DNA of 64,000 nt from Paraburkholderia polaris (GCF_012927345.1 NZ_JABBGJ010000025.1:79393-143392), one strand, 5' to 3'; numbered from the stretch's first letter, positions 42,020 to 50,598 are shown. The notes: generated by a model not told the origin, from the letters alone. Numbers and translations are program-made.

Positions 42020-42770
42020 TGCCTATCTGGAAATGGCCGCAACCGAAGCAGAACACTGGTGGTTCCGCGGCCGGCGCAATGTGTTGCAGACCATACTGCG
42101 TGGACTGGCCCTGCCGCCAGGAGCGCGCGTGCTCGAAGTGGGTTCCGGCACGGGGGGCAACCTCGACATGCTGGCCGAATTCGGCACCGTGAGCGGCCTT
42201 GAGATGGACAGCACGGCGCGCGCGTTGTGCTCGCAAAAAACCAACGACCGCTTCAACGTCCGCGCGGGACGCTGTCCGGACGACGTGCCCTTCGGCATTG
42301 AACGCAGCGAACGCTTCGACCTGATCTGCTTCTTCGATTGTCTCGAACATATCGCCGACGATGTCGGCTCGCTGGCCCGCATGCAATCGTTGCTGGCGCC
42401 AGGCGGCGTGATCGTCGTGACAGTGCCGGCCTGCCAGAGTCTGTGGAGCGCGCACGACGTGTTTCTGCGGCATTACCGCCGCTACAGCCGCGCTTCGCTA
42501 ACGCAATGTATCGCCGCTGCCGGTTATGAAGTCGAGCGCGTGACGTATTTCAACACGCTGCTATTCCCTCTGGCCGTGGCCGCGCGTTGGTTCGACCGTC
42601 TTTTCGGGCGCAGCAACTCGACCGGCGACGCCGTTCCGGCTCACCCGCTCAACGCTGCGCTCTATCACCTGTTCAGTGCCGAGCGCCACTGGCTTGCGCA
42701 TGGCTCGCTGCCCTATGGGGTGTCCTTGCTTGCCATCCTGCGCCAGCCGCGGGAGGACGCCGGTGAATAG
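42009..42770 (+). CDS. Class I SAM-dependent methyltransferase
   Basis: Protein of 253 residues. SAM motif I is 'VLEVGSGTGGNLDML'. The acidic end of strand 2 is 'GLEMDS', and motif II/post I is 'RFDLICFFDCLEHIADD'. The N-terminal 'EAEHWWFRGRRNVLQTIL' is the usual opening of methyltransferases found in polysaccharide and polyprenyl-glycan clusters. AAGGAG precedes the ATG. Operon partner of GT2 and GtrA, so it probably methylates the sugar or a lipid-linked intermediate. Confidence 0.9.
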   Translation: MSPDAYLEMAATEAEHWWFRGRRNVLQTILRGLALPPGARVLEVGSGTGGNLDMLAEFGTVSGLEMDSTARALCSQKTNDRFNVRAGRCPDDVPFGIERSERFDLICFFDCLEHIADDVGSLARMQSLLAPGGVIVVTVPACQSLWSAHDVFLRHYRRYSRASLTQCIAAAGYEVERVTYFNTLLFPLAVAARWFDRLFGRSNSTGDAVPAHPLNAALYHLFSAERHWLAHGSLPYGVSLLAILRQPREDAGE

Positions 42771-43137
42771 GGCCGAGCGGATCAAGGTGTTGCGCTTCGG
42801 CGTGTCCGGACTGCTTGCGACCGGCTTGCACGCCGCCGTCGCGATGACGCTGATCATGCGCGCCGGTACCCAACCAGCTTTGGCGAACGCGCTCGCCTTC
42901 GCGTGTTCGACGGGAATCTCCTATCTCATGAATACCTTCTGGAGTTTTTCGTCTTTTCCCGCTCTGGCGAATGTCTGGCGCTTCGCGACAGTTTCTCTCG
43001 GCGGCCTGACGCTGACTGCGCTAGTGGCTCATGCCACGGAACTCGCGGGCGGCGGTCCGGGATTGGGCATCGCAATGGTGGTCTGCGTCGTACCCCCTGT
43101 TACGTTCATCGCGCATCGGTGGTGGACGTATCGGTGA
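42763..43137 (+). CDS. GtrA-family membrane protein
   Basis: Four-helix protein of 124 residues ('KVLRFGVSGLLATGLHAAVAM', 'ANALAFACSTGISYLMNTFWSF', 'ALVAHATEL', 'MVVCVVPPVTFIAHRWWTYR'). GtrA proteins are proposed to flip or handle undecaprenyl-phosphate sugars made by the GtrB-like GT2. The start is GTG 42763 with GGGAGGA upstream, overlapping the methyltransferase stop. It is the last gene of the operon and ends 24 bases from the convergent motB-like gene. Confidence 0.88.
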   Translation: MNRAERIKVLRFGVSGLLATGLHAAVAMTLIMRAGTQPALANALAFACSTGISYLMNTFWSFSSFPALANVWRFATVSLGGLTLTALVAHATELAGGGPGLGIAMVVCVVPPVTFIAHRWWTYR

Positions 43138-43161
43138 AACTGTCTTTATGCTGCTCGCGAT

Positions 43162-43878
43162 TCAATATTCCACAAGAATGGTAACGCGGCGATTCGCGGC
43201 TCGCGCTGCCGCATCGTCACCGATGATCAGCGGGAAATTGTCCGCCCTGCCGATCGCGGCCATCCTGTGAGGTTCGACTCCCTTATCGGCAAAGAATCGA
43301 ACTACAGCACCGGCCCGTGCCGACGACAGCTCCCAGTTGGATTCGTACTTCGCGGTCGATATCGGCACACTGTCGGTGTGTCCTTCGACGAGGATATTGT
43401 TTTTCGAACGGTCGCGCAGTACCCCGGCAATCTGATCCAACACCCCGAAAGATTCCGGCAACAAACGCGCGTCGCCCGAGTTGAAAAGCACTTTCGCGTT
43501 GATGGCGATTTCCACGCCCTGTGAGGCATTCGAAATCGTAATCTGCCGGTTGTCCTGAAGCGGCGCCAGTAAAGAAAGAAGCTGCCGCCTCGCGGCATCG
43601 GGCGCGCCAGGCACGGCGACAGTCGCGTGAGCGCTGCCGGCGGCCGCCTCCGTTTTCACCTCGCGGCGCTCGAGCATCTTTATTTCGAGTTCCCGGTTTT
43701 TCGCCAACTCCAACGCGTAGAGCGCAAGGAACAACACCATCAGCGTGGTGATGAGGTCCGCATAGGAAATCAGCCAACGCCCGGACTGCGCCTCGCCGTC
43801 GCCGTCGCCCTCGTCGTAGTAGTGCTGAGAGCCGGTTTTGTCTGCCGCAAGGCGCTTGTTACCCGAAGAGGTGCTCAT
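43162..43878 (-). CDS. MotB-like stator protein (OmpA-type peptidoglycan-binding)
   Basis: Protein of 238 residues. One TM helix carries the proton-path Asp41 ('GRWLISYADLITTLMVLFLALYAL'). An OmpA/MotB domain (about 110-238) has 'ILVEGHTDSVPISTAKYESNWELSSARAGAVVRFF'. It is shorter than flagellar MotB and has a Gly/Asp-rich N-terminus. It is the third gene of a unit with a MotA-like protein and a cyclic-nucleotide/FliG-like protein, with no flagellar genes near. It most likely forms a stator for a motor other than, or additional to, the flagellum. Confidence 0.9.
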   Translation of the reverse strand: MSTSSGNKRLAADKTGSQHYYDEGDGDGEAQSGRWLISYADLITTLMVLFLALYALELAKNRELEIKMLERREVKTEAAAGSAHATVAVPGAPDAARRQLLSLLAPLQDNRQITISNASQGVEIAINAKVLFNSGDARLLPESFGVLDQIAGVLRDRSKNNILVEGHTDSVPISTAKYESNWELSSARAGAVVRFFADKGVEPHRMAAIGRADNFPLIIGDDAAARAANRRVTILVEY

Positions 43879-43962
43879 GCTCGAAACGTCTGTTTCCGAA
43901 TTGCGTTTGAATGGGCGCCTGGCGCGCCGGCGCCAACCGATCGAGGTTGGCTTCGAAGTTGA

Positions 43963-44727
43963 TTAGCCCAGCAACTCAGCCGATCTTTCCCGGATATCGC
44001 CCGCCAGCCGGGTTTCGATCGTGTGGGGCGACTCCTTGCGCGAAATCGCAAGCAACCCATCGAGATATAAACGTCTGAAGCGCAATTCGCTATCCACCTG
44101 CGCCCTGATCTTGCCGTACAACGGCAAAAAGACCAGATTCGCCAACGCGAGACCGTACAGCGTTGCCACAAACGCGACAGCAATACCTTGCCCAAGTTGC
44201 GCCGGCTCGAGCATATGGCCGGTGACCTGAATCAGGCCGAGCACCGCCCCCAGGATGCCGAACGTCGGCGCATAGCCACCCGCCTGCTGCCAGATCCGCG
44301 CGGCCGCCATGTGATTGCGTTCATAGGCGTCCAGTTCTCGTTGCAAGGCGTCTTCGAGCACGGCAGTCGACACGCCATTGGCCAGCAGCTCCAGCCCGCG
44401 TTTGGCAAACGGATTGATGCCTCCCGCCTCGATCGACTCGAACACGAGCATGCCGTTCAGCTTCGCCTGATCGCCCCACTCGAGCAGGACCGACAAGCTC
44501 TCCCGGTCGACCTGCCGCGCCTTCACAAAGGCGAGTCGCAGTTGCTTCAGGCCGTCATAAAACCTGGCCCACGTGTTCTGGATCATCACCGCGCCGAACG
44601 TGCCGCCCAATACGATGACGAATGCCTCCAGCTGAAACAGCGAGGTGAAGTGACCACCCTCGAGCGAAAATCCGGCCACAATGGCCGTTACGCCAAACAG
44701 GGCGCCAAATAGCGTCAAAAGATCCAT
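43963..44727 (-). CDS. MotA-like stator protein
   Basis: Protein of 254 residues with four TM helices: two at the N-terminus ('LFGALFGVTAIVAGFSLEGG', 'LEAFVIVLGGTFGAVMIQNTW'), a cytoplasmic loop, then 'YAPTFGILGAVLGLIQVTGHM' and 'GQGIAVAFVATLYGLALANLVFLPLYGKI'. These match MotA/PomA including the conserved Pro and Ala/Thr in TM3-4. The cytoplasmic loop ('VLLEWGDQAKLNGMLVFESIEAG') is where flagellar MotA touches FliG. The neighbouring gene encodes a FliG-like domain, which makes a cognate rotor contact plausible. Confidence 0.92.
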   Translation of the reverse strand: MDLLTLFGALFGVTAIVAGFSLEGGHFTSLFQLEAFVIVLGGTFGAVMIQNTWARFYDGLKQLRLAFVKARQVDRESLSVLLEWGDQAKLNGMLVFESIEAGGINPFAKRGLELLANGVSTAVLEDALQRELDAYERNHMAAARIWQQAGGYAPTFGILGAVLGLIQVTGHMLEPAQLGQGIAVAFVATLYGLALANLVFLPLYGKIRAQVDSELRFRRLYLDGLLAISRKESPHTIETRLAGDIRERSAELLG

Positions 44728-44798
44728 ACATCCTCTCGAACGGCCGCCGCAATCATCGGACCGGACCTGAAAGCGGCCCGTTGTCCGACCACCCGGTG

Positions 44799-46043
44799 TC
44801 AGGCATCCACATTGGAAAGCGGCGCCGCAGTGACGGCCGACGATTTGATCGCGCGTACGGTCTCAATGAATCGCTCCTCGATCTCGGCAATTTCGAGCGG
44901 ATCGATCTTGATTTCACGACGCATGACCCACGACACCTCTTTCTTTCGCGCCTCGGTCATCACCGAGAACAAACGATCGGAGACCGGCTCGCCCGTCACG
45001 GCAGCGAGCAATTTCGCGAGGTCGTAGGTATCGAAGGCGCTCACGGCTTCGAACAAGGTGCGCTGGTCGACAAACTCCAGATCGGCCAGAGACTTGATCT
45101 CGCTGGTACCACGGGGATTGCGCCGGGAAAAATACGTGATGCCCTTTTCCTCGACGTAGTTCAACACCTTGGTCTTGCGAAACGCGAAGATGTCTTCTGC
45201 GATTTCCGCATGCGAGAGCTTGTTGAGAATCAGATTCTTCTCGACACCGATCAGCGCTTCCAGGTCGGCCAGCTCGATCAGTTCCAGTTCGCTGTTGATC
45301 GAAACGTCGAGATCGTGGTCCGCCACCTGCTGAGCCCGTTCCGTGATCCGCACGGGATCGAAAGTCACGAGCTGCCGCCCTGCTGCGCCGTCGTGCGCCG
45401 AATATCGTGCGGACATCGTGCTCAGGCGATCTGAGCGGCCCGGCTCGAGCGTAACGAGGTTGAGTTTTTCCATGCGCTTGAGCATTGCCATCACATGCGG
45501 ACGGGAATGACCGGCAATGGCATTGCACTTCTTGATGACTTCAGGCAGGGGCACCGAGAACTCCTCCCCTTGAGCGCGGCGCGCGCGTCCGTCCGCCCGG
45601 TCTACGCTCTCGACACCTGCCATCAGCGACAGAACATGCGCGTATGAGAGCACGCCTGGCAGAAAATCAGCATGCGTATTGGTGGCGAGAACATCGTCCT
45701 TCTTTTTCACGCGTCGAATCATGGTGCGCACGATATGGCGCAGCAGCGGCGATACACGCTCGAGTTCTTCTTCCACGACGCCTGCCGCGATCACGGTCAA
45801 TTGACAGAAGCTAATGGCTTTCGCGGTGTGCGCGCGCGGTTCGGCGGGCAACAAGGATGCTTCGCCAAAAAACTCGCCCTTGCCGAGCGTGGCGAGGATG
45901 ACTTTTTTGTCGTCGCATTGAGTGGATATTTCGACTTTGCCGTCTGCGATCACGTAGATGACGGCGTCGCCTGCGAAGCCTTCAGAGTAGATGACTTCGC
46001 CCGGAGCCGCTGCGCGCGACCATGGCGATCGTTGGTGATTCAA
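44799..46043 (-). CDS. CRP-like cyclic-nucleotide sensor fused to FliG-like C-terminal domain
   Basis: Protein of 414 residues, apparently soluble. Residues ~15-110 form a cNMP-binding domain with the phosphate-binding cassette 'GEFFGEASLLPAEPRAHT'. Residues ~125-205 resemble a CRP winged helix ('VIKKCNAIAGHSRPHVMAML'). Residues ~255-400 resemble FliG middle/C-terminal repeats: 'SLADLEFVDQRTLFEAVSAF', then 'DLAKLLAAVTGEPVSDRLFSVM', then 'IAEIEERFIETVRAI'. These follow the FliG pattern 'FEDLxxVDDRSIQ...DLxxALKGA...LREKFLxNMS...VExAQ..I'. It is first in an operon with MotA- and MotB-like genes. No strong RBS is seen. A nucleotide-gated rotor or clutch partner is inferred; a regulator with no motor role is possible. 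Confidence 0.8.
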   Translation of the reverse strand: MNHQRSPWSRAAAPGEVIYSEGFAGDAVIYVIADGKVEISTQCDDKKVILATLGKGEFFGEASLLPAEPRAHTAKAISFCQLTVIAAGVVEEELERVSPLLRHIVRTMIRRVKKKDDVLATNTHADFLPGVLSYAHVLSLMAGVESVDRADGRARRAQGEEFSVPLPEVIKKCNAIAGHSRPHVMAMLKRMEKLNLVTLEPGRSDRLSTMSARYSAHDGAAGRQLVTFDPVRITERAQQVADHDLDVSINSELELIELADLEALIGVEKNLILNKLSHAEIAEDIFAFRKTKVLNYVEEKGITYFSRRNPRGTSEIKSLADLEFVDQRTLFEAVSAFDTYDLAKLLAAVTGEPVSDRLFSVMTEARKKEVSWVMRREIKIDPLEIAEIEERFIETVRAIKSSAVTAAPLSNVDA

Positions 46044-46362
46044 GATTCATTCCCCCGAAGAGCTATTGCTCGCGCATCCCGCTTCTTCATGAGGCGCGGG
46101 TAGGTGCGATGGTCCTGACTTATTGGACTGGATAACGACATGCAAAGCGCAAATCTTTAACCATCTCAATCGTCAGAGTAATAGCTGCAACGGCGCAAAC
46201 GTTTGGCAGGCCATTCGCCTTGGCTATTCCCCACCCTCATCGCCCTCGCGTGGCGAGTCGCTCACCTCGATCCCATAGCGCTTGGGCTTCGCGTCAAGCA
46301 GTTGGCAGTTCACAGTGAGCCGCCAAGCGGCGTCAGTGCGATTGTTGCGGCCTGCGCCCCGC
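46044..46362. other. Intergenic region upstream of the cNMP/FliG-like gene
   Basis: About 320 bases with presumed promoters of the stator operon. The segment next to the start (46100-46200) is AT-rich. The remaining open frames overlap each other, are Arg/Pro-rich, and show no domain. Confidence 0.45.
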
Positions 46363-46566
46363 TCATCCCCCTGCGCCCGTGCGCAGACGTTCCAGCAATT
46401 CACGGCCCTGGCGGGTAAGTTGCAGCGTCGATCCTTGCGGATCACGCTGCCGTATTTCCACGAGCTCGTAACGGCGTAAGGCCAGCACATCCGGATCGAA
46501 AGCTTCCAGCCGCTTGTCTGGGTCGCCAAGCAGCATGAGTGTCGCGAGTTCGTGATGACTGAGCAT
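46363..46566 (-). CDS. Small conserved-looking protein with winged-helix-like pattern
   Basis: Protein of 67 residues: 'MLSHHELATLMLLGD' followed by a strand-helix pattern ending 'LQLTRQGRELLERL', which looks like the last part of a small winged-helix domain. GGAGG lies 5 bases before the ATG. It is probably a real small gene, perhaps regulatory, but I cannot name a family. Confidence 0.6.
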   Translation of the reverse strand: MLSHHELATLMLLGDPDKRLEAFDPDVLALRRYELVEIRQRDPQGSTLQLTRQGRELLERLRTGAGG

Positions 46567-46788
46567 CCGGCACCTCCATAGATCGATACATGGGCGATGG
46601 AGACATCCTAGACACGCGACACTACAGTTCGACTACGGTTGTGTTTCAGTGGATTACCTGCAGCGCTGTACACGTCGGCGGCAAACCGTCGCCGTGCCTT
46701 GCGGCACAGGCGGTGTGGGAAGTGAGTGAGTAAAGTGGCGCAACTCTTTTCGTACGCCCCGTAATTGGGGTCTGCGCATGAGTCGCGG

Positions 46789-46816
46789 GACCGGCGGGTC
46801 AGGTCTGCCGCCGGTC
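46789..46816 (+). terminator. Terminator-like hairpin in the intergenic region
   Basis: A 9-bp perfect stem GACCGGCGG / CCGCCGGTC with a 10-base loop, followed by TTGCTTTCATTC on the plus strand. No plus-strand gene ends here, so it may close a non-coding transcript. Confidence 0.5.
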
Positions 46817-46861
46817 TTGCTTTCATTCAGTTTGCCAAGCCCGCTTAAACGCTCAACGGCG

Positions 46862-46883
46862 CGGTCCGGGAGGATCCGGACCG
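46862..46883 (-). terminator. Hairpin after the class V aminotransferase gene
   Basis: Perfect 8-bp stem CGGTCCGG / CCGGACCG with a 6-base loop, 6 bases beyond the stop of the minus-strand aminotransferase gene. No T-tract; likely the 3' end of that transcript. Confidence 0.55.
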
Positions 46884-46888
46884 TCGCC

Positions 46889-48163
46889 TCACAGTGTCGT
46901 CAGCGCTTCGGTAATCGAAAGAAAGCGCTCGACGTCGCTGGGTGCATGACAATGCAGCGGCGAAATCCGCACTGCGCCGGCGAGATTGAACGACTTCAGC
47001 ATCCGGCCGGAGTACAGGCTTGACGCGATCCGCTCGTAGACGATCACGCCACGTTTTTCGTATTCGCGCACGGCGTCGGTGGGGCTCAGGTTCGCGAAGC
47101 CGATACCGAGGATCAAGTCGCGCTTCGTCAGATCGGCGTGATCCCAGAAGACGTCCACGCCGTCGAGCCGCCGCAGGCCGCGCCGCCCGCCGTAGCCGTC
47201 GAGCATGGCGGCGAGCAGCGCACGTTCGTGCAACTCGATGCGTTTCATGCCCTCCACGAAGCGCTCACGGGGAGTGTCCGCAGCGCCAAATTGACCACCG
47301 ATCCACGTCACGTAGTCGACGATCTCGGTGACGACAGCAAACTGCGCGGGCGCCGGGCTGCCGAGCTCCCACACCCCTTCCTGCTTGGCGTCGAGGCGGT
47401 GATGCGGCAGCAGGGCCGCACGCGGCGACAACCAGGAGATGCCCGAGCCGCGGCAGCCAAAAAACTTATAGGGCGCGAAATTGATGCCGTCCACTGGCGT
47501 TTTCTGCAGGTCGATGACACCATGCGGCGCGTGCTGGACCGCATCCACGACGATGTAAAGTCCGGGCTTCTTCTCTCTAGCGCGCTCAACGAGTGTCGCG
47601 ATGTCGAACTTCGCGCCGGAAATATTCGACGCATACATGACGCTGAGCAGCGCCGTGTCCGCGTCGATCAACGACAGAATCGCGTCCACGTCCACCCCGC
47701 CCGTCTCCGGATTGCTAGGCGCAACGCGCAACGACTTGCCCGTGCGTTGTGCGTAGTACGTCATCGCGTCGAACGAAGACGGATGTTCGAGGATCGTCGT
47801 GACGGCATTGGTGCCCGGCACGTTCTCCATGATCGCGCGCACCATGTCGAACATCGCGCCCGACGCGGTCAACGACGTGTAGATGCTGCCGTCCTTCGCG
47901 TTGAGGATCGTGCGGATATCCGCCTCGCCGCGAGCCTGAATGTCCTGAAGATGCCGTGCGCGCGCGTGGATACGCTCCGGGCAATCGGGCAGCGCATCGA
48001 TTCGTGCGAACGCGTCCACGGCCGCCTTGAGGCGGAACGAGCCGCCCGCGTTGTCGAAGAAGAGTCGCGCACGCCCGTCGATGTCGTGGTCGACATGGTG
48101 AAACCGTGCTTTGATCTCCTCAATCAACGACGCGGAAAAAAACTCGCCTTGGCTACTGCTCAT
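46889..48163 (-). CDS. Class V aminotransferase / cysteine desulfurase-like PLP enzyme
   Basis: PLP-dependent enzyme of 424 residues. The PLP lysine is in 'INFAPYKFFGCRGSG', preceded by 'YIVVDAVQHAPHGVIDL', the Asp/His cofactor-binding motif. 'RLFFDNAGGSFRLKAAVDAF' at the N-terminus is typical of the class V fold. It is not a clear IscS/SufS or kynureninase. AGGAG lies 7 bases before ATG 48163. It is 55 bases downstream of a dicarboxylate/amino-acid symporter gene on the same strand, so it probably acts on an imported amino acid. Confidence 0.87.
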   Translation of the reverse strand: MSSSQGEFFSASLIEEIKARFHHVDHDIDGRARLFFDNAGGSFRLKAAVDAFARIDALPDCPERIHARARHLQDIQARGEADIRTILNAKDGSIYTSLTASGAMFDMVRAIMENVPGTNAVTTILEHPSSFDAMTYYAQRTGKSLRVAPSNPETGGVDVDAILSLIDADTALLSVMYASNISGAKFDIATLVERAREKKPGLYIVVDAVQHAPHGVIDLQKTPVDGINFAPYKFFGCRGSGISWLSPRAALLPHHRLDAKQEGVWELGSPAPAQFAVVTEIVDYVTWIGGQFGAADTPRERFVEGMKRIELHERALLAAMLDGYGGRRGLRRLDGVDVFWDHADLTKRDLILGIGFANLSPTDAVREYEKRGVIVYERIASSLYSGRMLKSFNLAGAVRISPLHCHAPSDVERFLSITEALTTL

Positions 48164-48218
48164 CTGAATGCTCCTGATCTGTCTGCTAAATGATTGTCGT
48201 GCTACGAACCGTGCCTGC

Positions 48219-49544
48219 TCAGGCGTCGAGCGACGCGAGATACGCTTTGCCCTTTTCCGCGTCGTACTGGCGCTCCCATTTGGCGATGACGAGCGGTGCA
48301 AGCGCATTGCCCACCACGTTAAGCGCGGTACGTCCCATGTCCATCACACGGTCCACGCCGGCGATGAAAGCGAGCCCTTCGAGCGGCAGCCCCGCGCTTG
48401 CAAGCGTCGCGAGAAGAATCACGAACATAAAGCCCGGCACGCCAGCCGCACCCTTGGACGTCACGACCATCGTCAATACGAGCACCATCTGCTCCTGCCA
48501 GCCGAGATGAATGCCATATAGCTGCGCGACGAACAGCGTACCGATGCCGAGGTAGATCGACGCGCCGTCGAGATTGAACGTATAGCCGGTCGGCACGACG
48601 AAGGTCGCGATGCTCTTCGGCACGCCGTAGTCCTCCATCTTCTTCATCAGTTGCGGCAGTACCGTCGCCGAACTGCAGGTCGAGAACGCGATGATCAGCT
48701 CGTCCTTAATGACGCGCAGCAGCGTAAAAATACGAAAGCCGAATAGCCGGGCCGTGATGCCGAGCACGACGAGCACAAACAGCACGATCGCGAGATACGT
48801 GACGGCCACCAGCTTGAGCAACGGCAGCAGCGACCCGAAACCGAAGCTCGCAACCGTCACCGCGATCAGCGCGCACACACCGATCGGCGCGTAATGCATC
48901 ACCATGTTCGTCACCTTGAACATCGCTTCCGCAACGCCCTTGAGCATCGCGATCACCGGTTTGCGGAATTCTTCCGGGACCGACTGCAGGCCGAGGCCGA
49001 ACAGCACGGAAAAGAAGATCACCGGCAGCAGGTCGCCCTTCGCCATCGAAGCGAGGATGTTGTCGGGAATCACGCCGAGCAGGAGGGCCATCAATCCGTG
49101 ATGCCCCTGCACCTGCTGGGTCACCTGCTGATAGCGGGAAATGTCGGTATGGCCGAGTTGCGACATATCGGTGCCCACGCCCGGCTGCAGCACGTTGCCG
49201 AGAATGAGACCGAGCAGGATCGCGATCGTGGTGATCACCTCGAAGTACACCAGCGTCTTCAGGCCGATGCGCCCAAGCGATTTGCCGTCTCCAACGCCGG
49301 CGATCCCGACCACCATGCTCGTGAACACGATCGGCACAACGATCATCTTGATCAGCTTGATGAAGATGTCGCCGGCTGGCTGCAAGAGCCCTGAAACGGT
49401 CGCGTCCCGCATCTGCGGGAAGTGGTTCAACACCAGCCCGACCGCGATGCCAATGATCAGACCAATCAGTATTTGCCACGCGAGGCCGATACGCGGTTTG
49501 CGCTCGATGTGGTTGGCGGGTGGGCTTTCGATAACGGTATCCAT
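48219..49544 (-). CDS. Dicarboxylate/amino acid:cation symporter (DAACS family)
   Basis: Inner-membrane symporter of 441 residues of the GltP/DctA type. It shows 'QILIGLIIGIAVGLVLNHFP', the Ser-rich HP1 loop as 'STCSSATVLPQLMKKM', 'VVPTGYTFNLDGASIYLGIG' (the NMDGT-like motif) and 'SKGAAGVPGFMFVILLATL' in HP2. It is closer to GltP than DctA in size, but the substrate (glutamate, aspartate or dicarboxylate) is not determined. It heads the operon with the aminotransferase and is divergent to a LysR gene. Confidence 0.92.
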   Translation of the reverse strand: MDTVIESPPANHIERKPRIGLAWQILIGLIIGIAVGLVLNHFPQMRDATVSGLLQPAGDIFIKLIKMIVVPIVFTSMVVGIAGVGDGKSLGRIGLKTLVYFEVITTIAILLGLILGNVLQPGVGTDMSQLGHTDISRYQQVTQQVQGHHGLMALLLGVIPDNILASMAKGDLLPVIFFSVLFGLGLQSVPEEFRKPVIAMLKGVAEAMFKVTNMVMHYAPIGVCALIAVTVASFGFGSLLPLLKLVAVTYLAIVLFVLVVLGITARLFGFRIFTLLRVIKDELIIAFSTCSSATVLPQLMKKMEDYGVPKSIATFVVPTGYTFNLDGASIYLGIGTLFVAQLYGIHLGWQEQMVLVLTMVVTSKGAAGVPGFMFVILLATLASAGLPLEGLAFIAGVDRVMDMGRTALNVVGNALAPLVIAKWERQYDAEKGKAYLASLDA

Positions 49545-49620
49545 GCTCTCTCCAGATTGGGGGCGGGGCGACGGAGGAACCTTAAGCAGCCGAAATAAGT
49601 AAAAAAAGCGATTTTTTTAT

Positions 49621-49645
49621 ATGAGAAACTATCGCTTTATCTCAT
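49621..49645. promoter_or_regulatory. Inverted repeat ATGAGA-N13-TCTCAT, LysR-box candidate
   Basis: 6-bp arms in an AT-rich stretch between the divergent symporter and LysR genes, 16 bases before the LysR start. The dyad and AT-rich spacer fit a LysR recognition site. Confidence 0.5.
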
Positions 49646-49660
49646 GCAAAGGGCGGCGCG

Positions 49661-50572
49661 ATGCTGACGTTCAAGCAGATGGAAGCGCTTTACTGGATCG
49701 TTCAGCTCGGCTCGTTCGAAGCGGCTTCGAGCCGGCTCAACACCACGCAGTCGGCCGTCTCGAAGCGGATTCAGGAACTCGAGCGCGCCTTCGACCTGAC
49801 GGTATTCGACCGCGCGCATCGCAGCGCAAGGCTGACCCAGAAAGGCGCCGAGTTCTTCTCGTACGCCAAAGAACTGCTCGAACGGCGTGACCAGATTGTC
49901 GAGCGGATCAGCTCAAAAGAGGCGCTGGTGCGCCAGATCCGCATCGGGGTGACTGAACTGACGGCGCTGACGTGGCTGCCTCGCCTGATCGGCGCGATCC
50001 AGGCCGAGTATCCGAAGGTTGTCGTCGAAGCCGAGGTGGATCTGAACGCGACGCTGCGCGACCGGCTCGCCGACGACACGATCGACATCATCGTCGTTCC
50101 ACAAATCCACAGCACCGAGCCCTTCTCGATGACGAAGGTCGGTGAAGTGGACAACGCGTGGATGTGTGCGCCCGCACTGGCGCCGAAGAAGGCGGCCCTT
50201 TCGCTCGCCGAGATCGCGCAGTTTCCGCTGATCCTGCAGGGCGGCCTGTCGGGAACGGGCTTTATCTATAGCCGTTTTCTACAGGAGCACGGGGTCAGCA
50301 TGCAAAGAATTCTTGCAAGCAACAGCCTGATCGCGCAGATTGGGCTGACACTGTCGGGCCTCGGCGTCAGCTATCTGCCCAAGGCCTGCCTGAACCACAT
50401 GGTCACACGCGGCGCGCTCGGCATGATTCAGACGCGGCCCGCGCTGCCGCCCGTCTCATACGTCGCGATGCATCGGGCGGAACAGCCGCATTCGCTCAAT
50501 ACTGAAATCGCCCGGCTCGCCGCTCAGTGCTGCGATTTCAGTTCGAACCTGCTCGATCCGGGCCGGGTCTGA
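49661..50572 (+). CDS. LysR-family transcriptional regulator
   Basis: Protein of 303 residues. The HTH is 'MEALYWIVQLGSFEAASSRLNTTQSAVSKRIQELERAF', and the effector domain includes 'IRIGVTELTALTWLPRLIGAIQAEYPKVVVEAEVDL'. It resembles regulators of amino-acid or dicarboxylate use. It is divergent from the symporter-aminotransferase operon, which it probably controls through the intergenic dyad. Confidence 0.93.
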   Translation: MLTFKQMEALYWIVQLGSFEAASSRLNTTQSAVSKRIQELERAFDLTVFDRAHRSARLTQKGAEFFSYAKELLERRDQIVERISSKEALVRQIRIGVTELTALTWLPRLIGAIQAEYPKVVVEAEVDLNATLRDRLADDTIDIIVVPQIHSTEPFSMTKVGEVDNAWMCAPALAPKKAALSLAEIAQFPLILQGGLSGTGFIYSRFLQEHGVSMQRILASNSLIAQIGLTLSGLGVSYLPKACLNHMVTRGALGMIQTRPALPPVSYVAMHRAEQPHSLNTEIARLAAQCCDFSSNLLDPGRV

Positions 50573-50598
50573 GCGAGACCTCGGCCCTATGAGTCATT

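Larger units (their letters stand above)
46567..46888. other. Structured intergenic region, possible small RNA
   Basis: Contains several strong hairpins on the plus strand in about 200 bases: GTGCC-TTGC-GGCAC (about 46695-46708), CCCC-N6-GGGG (about 46757-46770) and the two terminator-like stems listed separately. No protein-coding frame is convincing. Confidence 0.4.

Noticed and set aside
43162..44727. MotA/MotB pair as a Zorya (ZorAB) defence system
   Set aside because: The MotA-like protein is only 254 residues and lacks the long ZorA tail; no ZorC, ZorD or ZorE genes are nearby.
46695..46816. tRNA gene
   Set aside because: The hairpins do not fold into a cloverleaf and no T-loop consensus is present.
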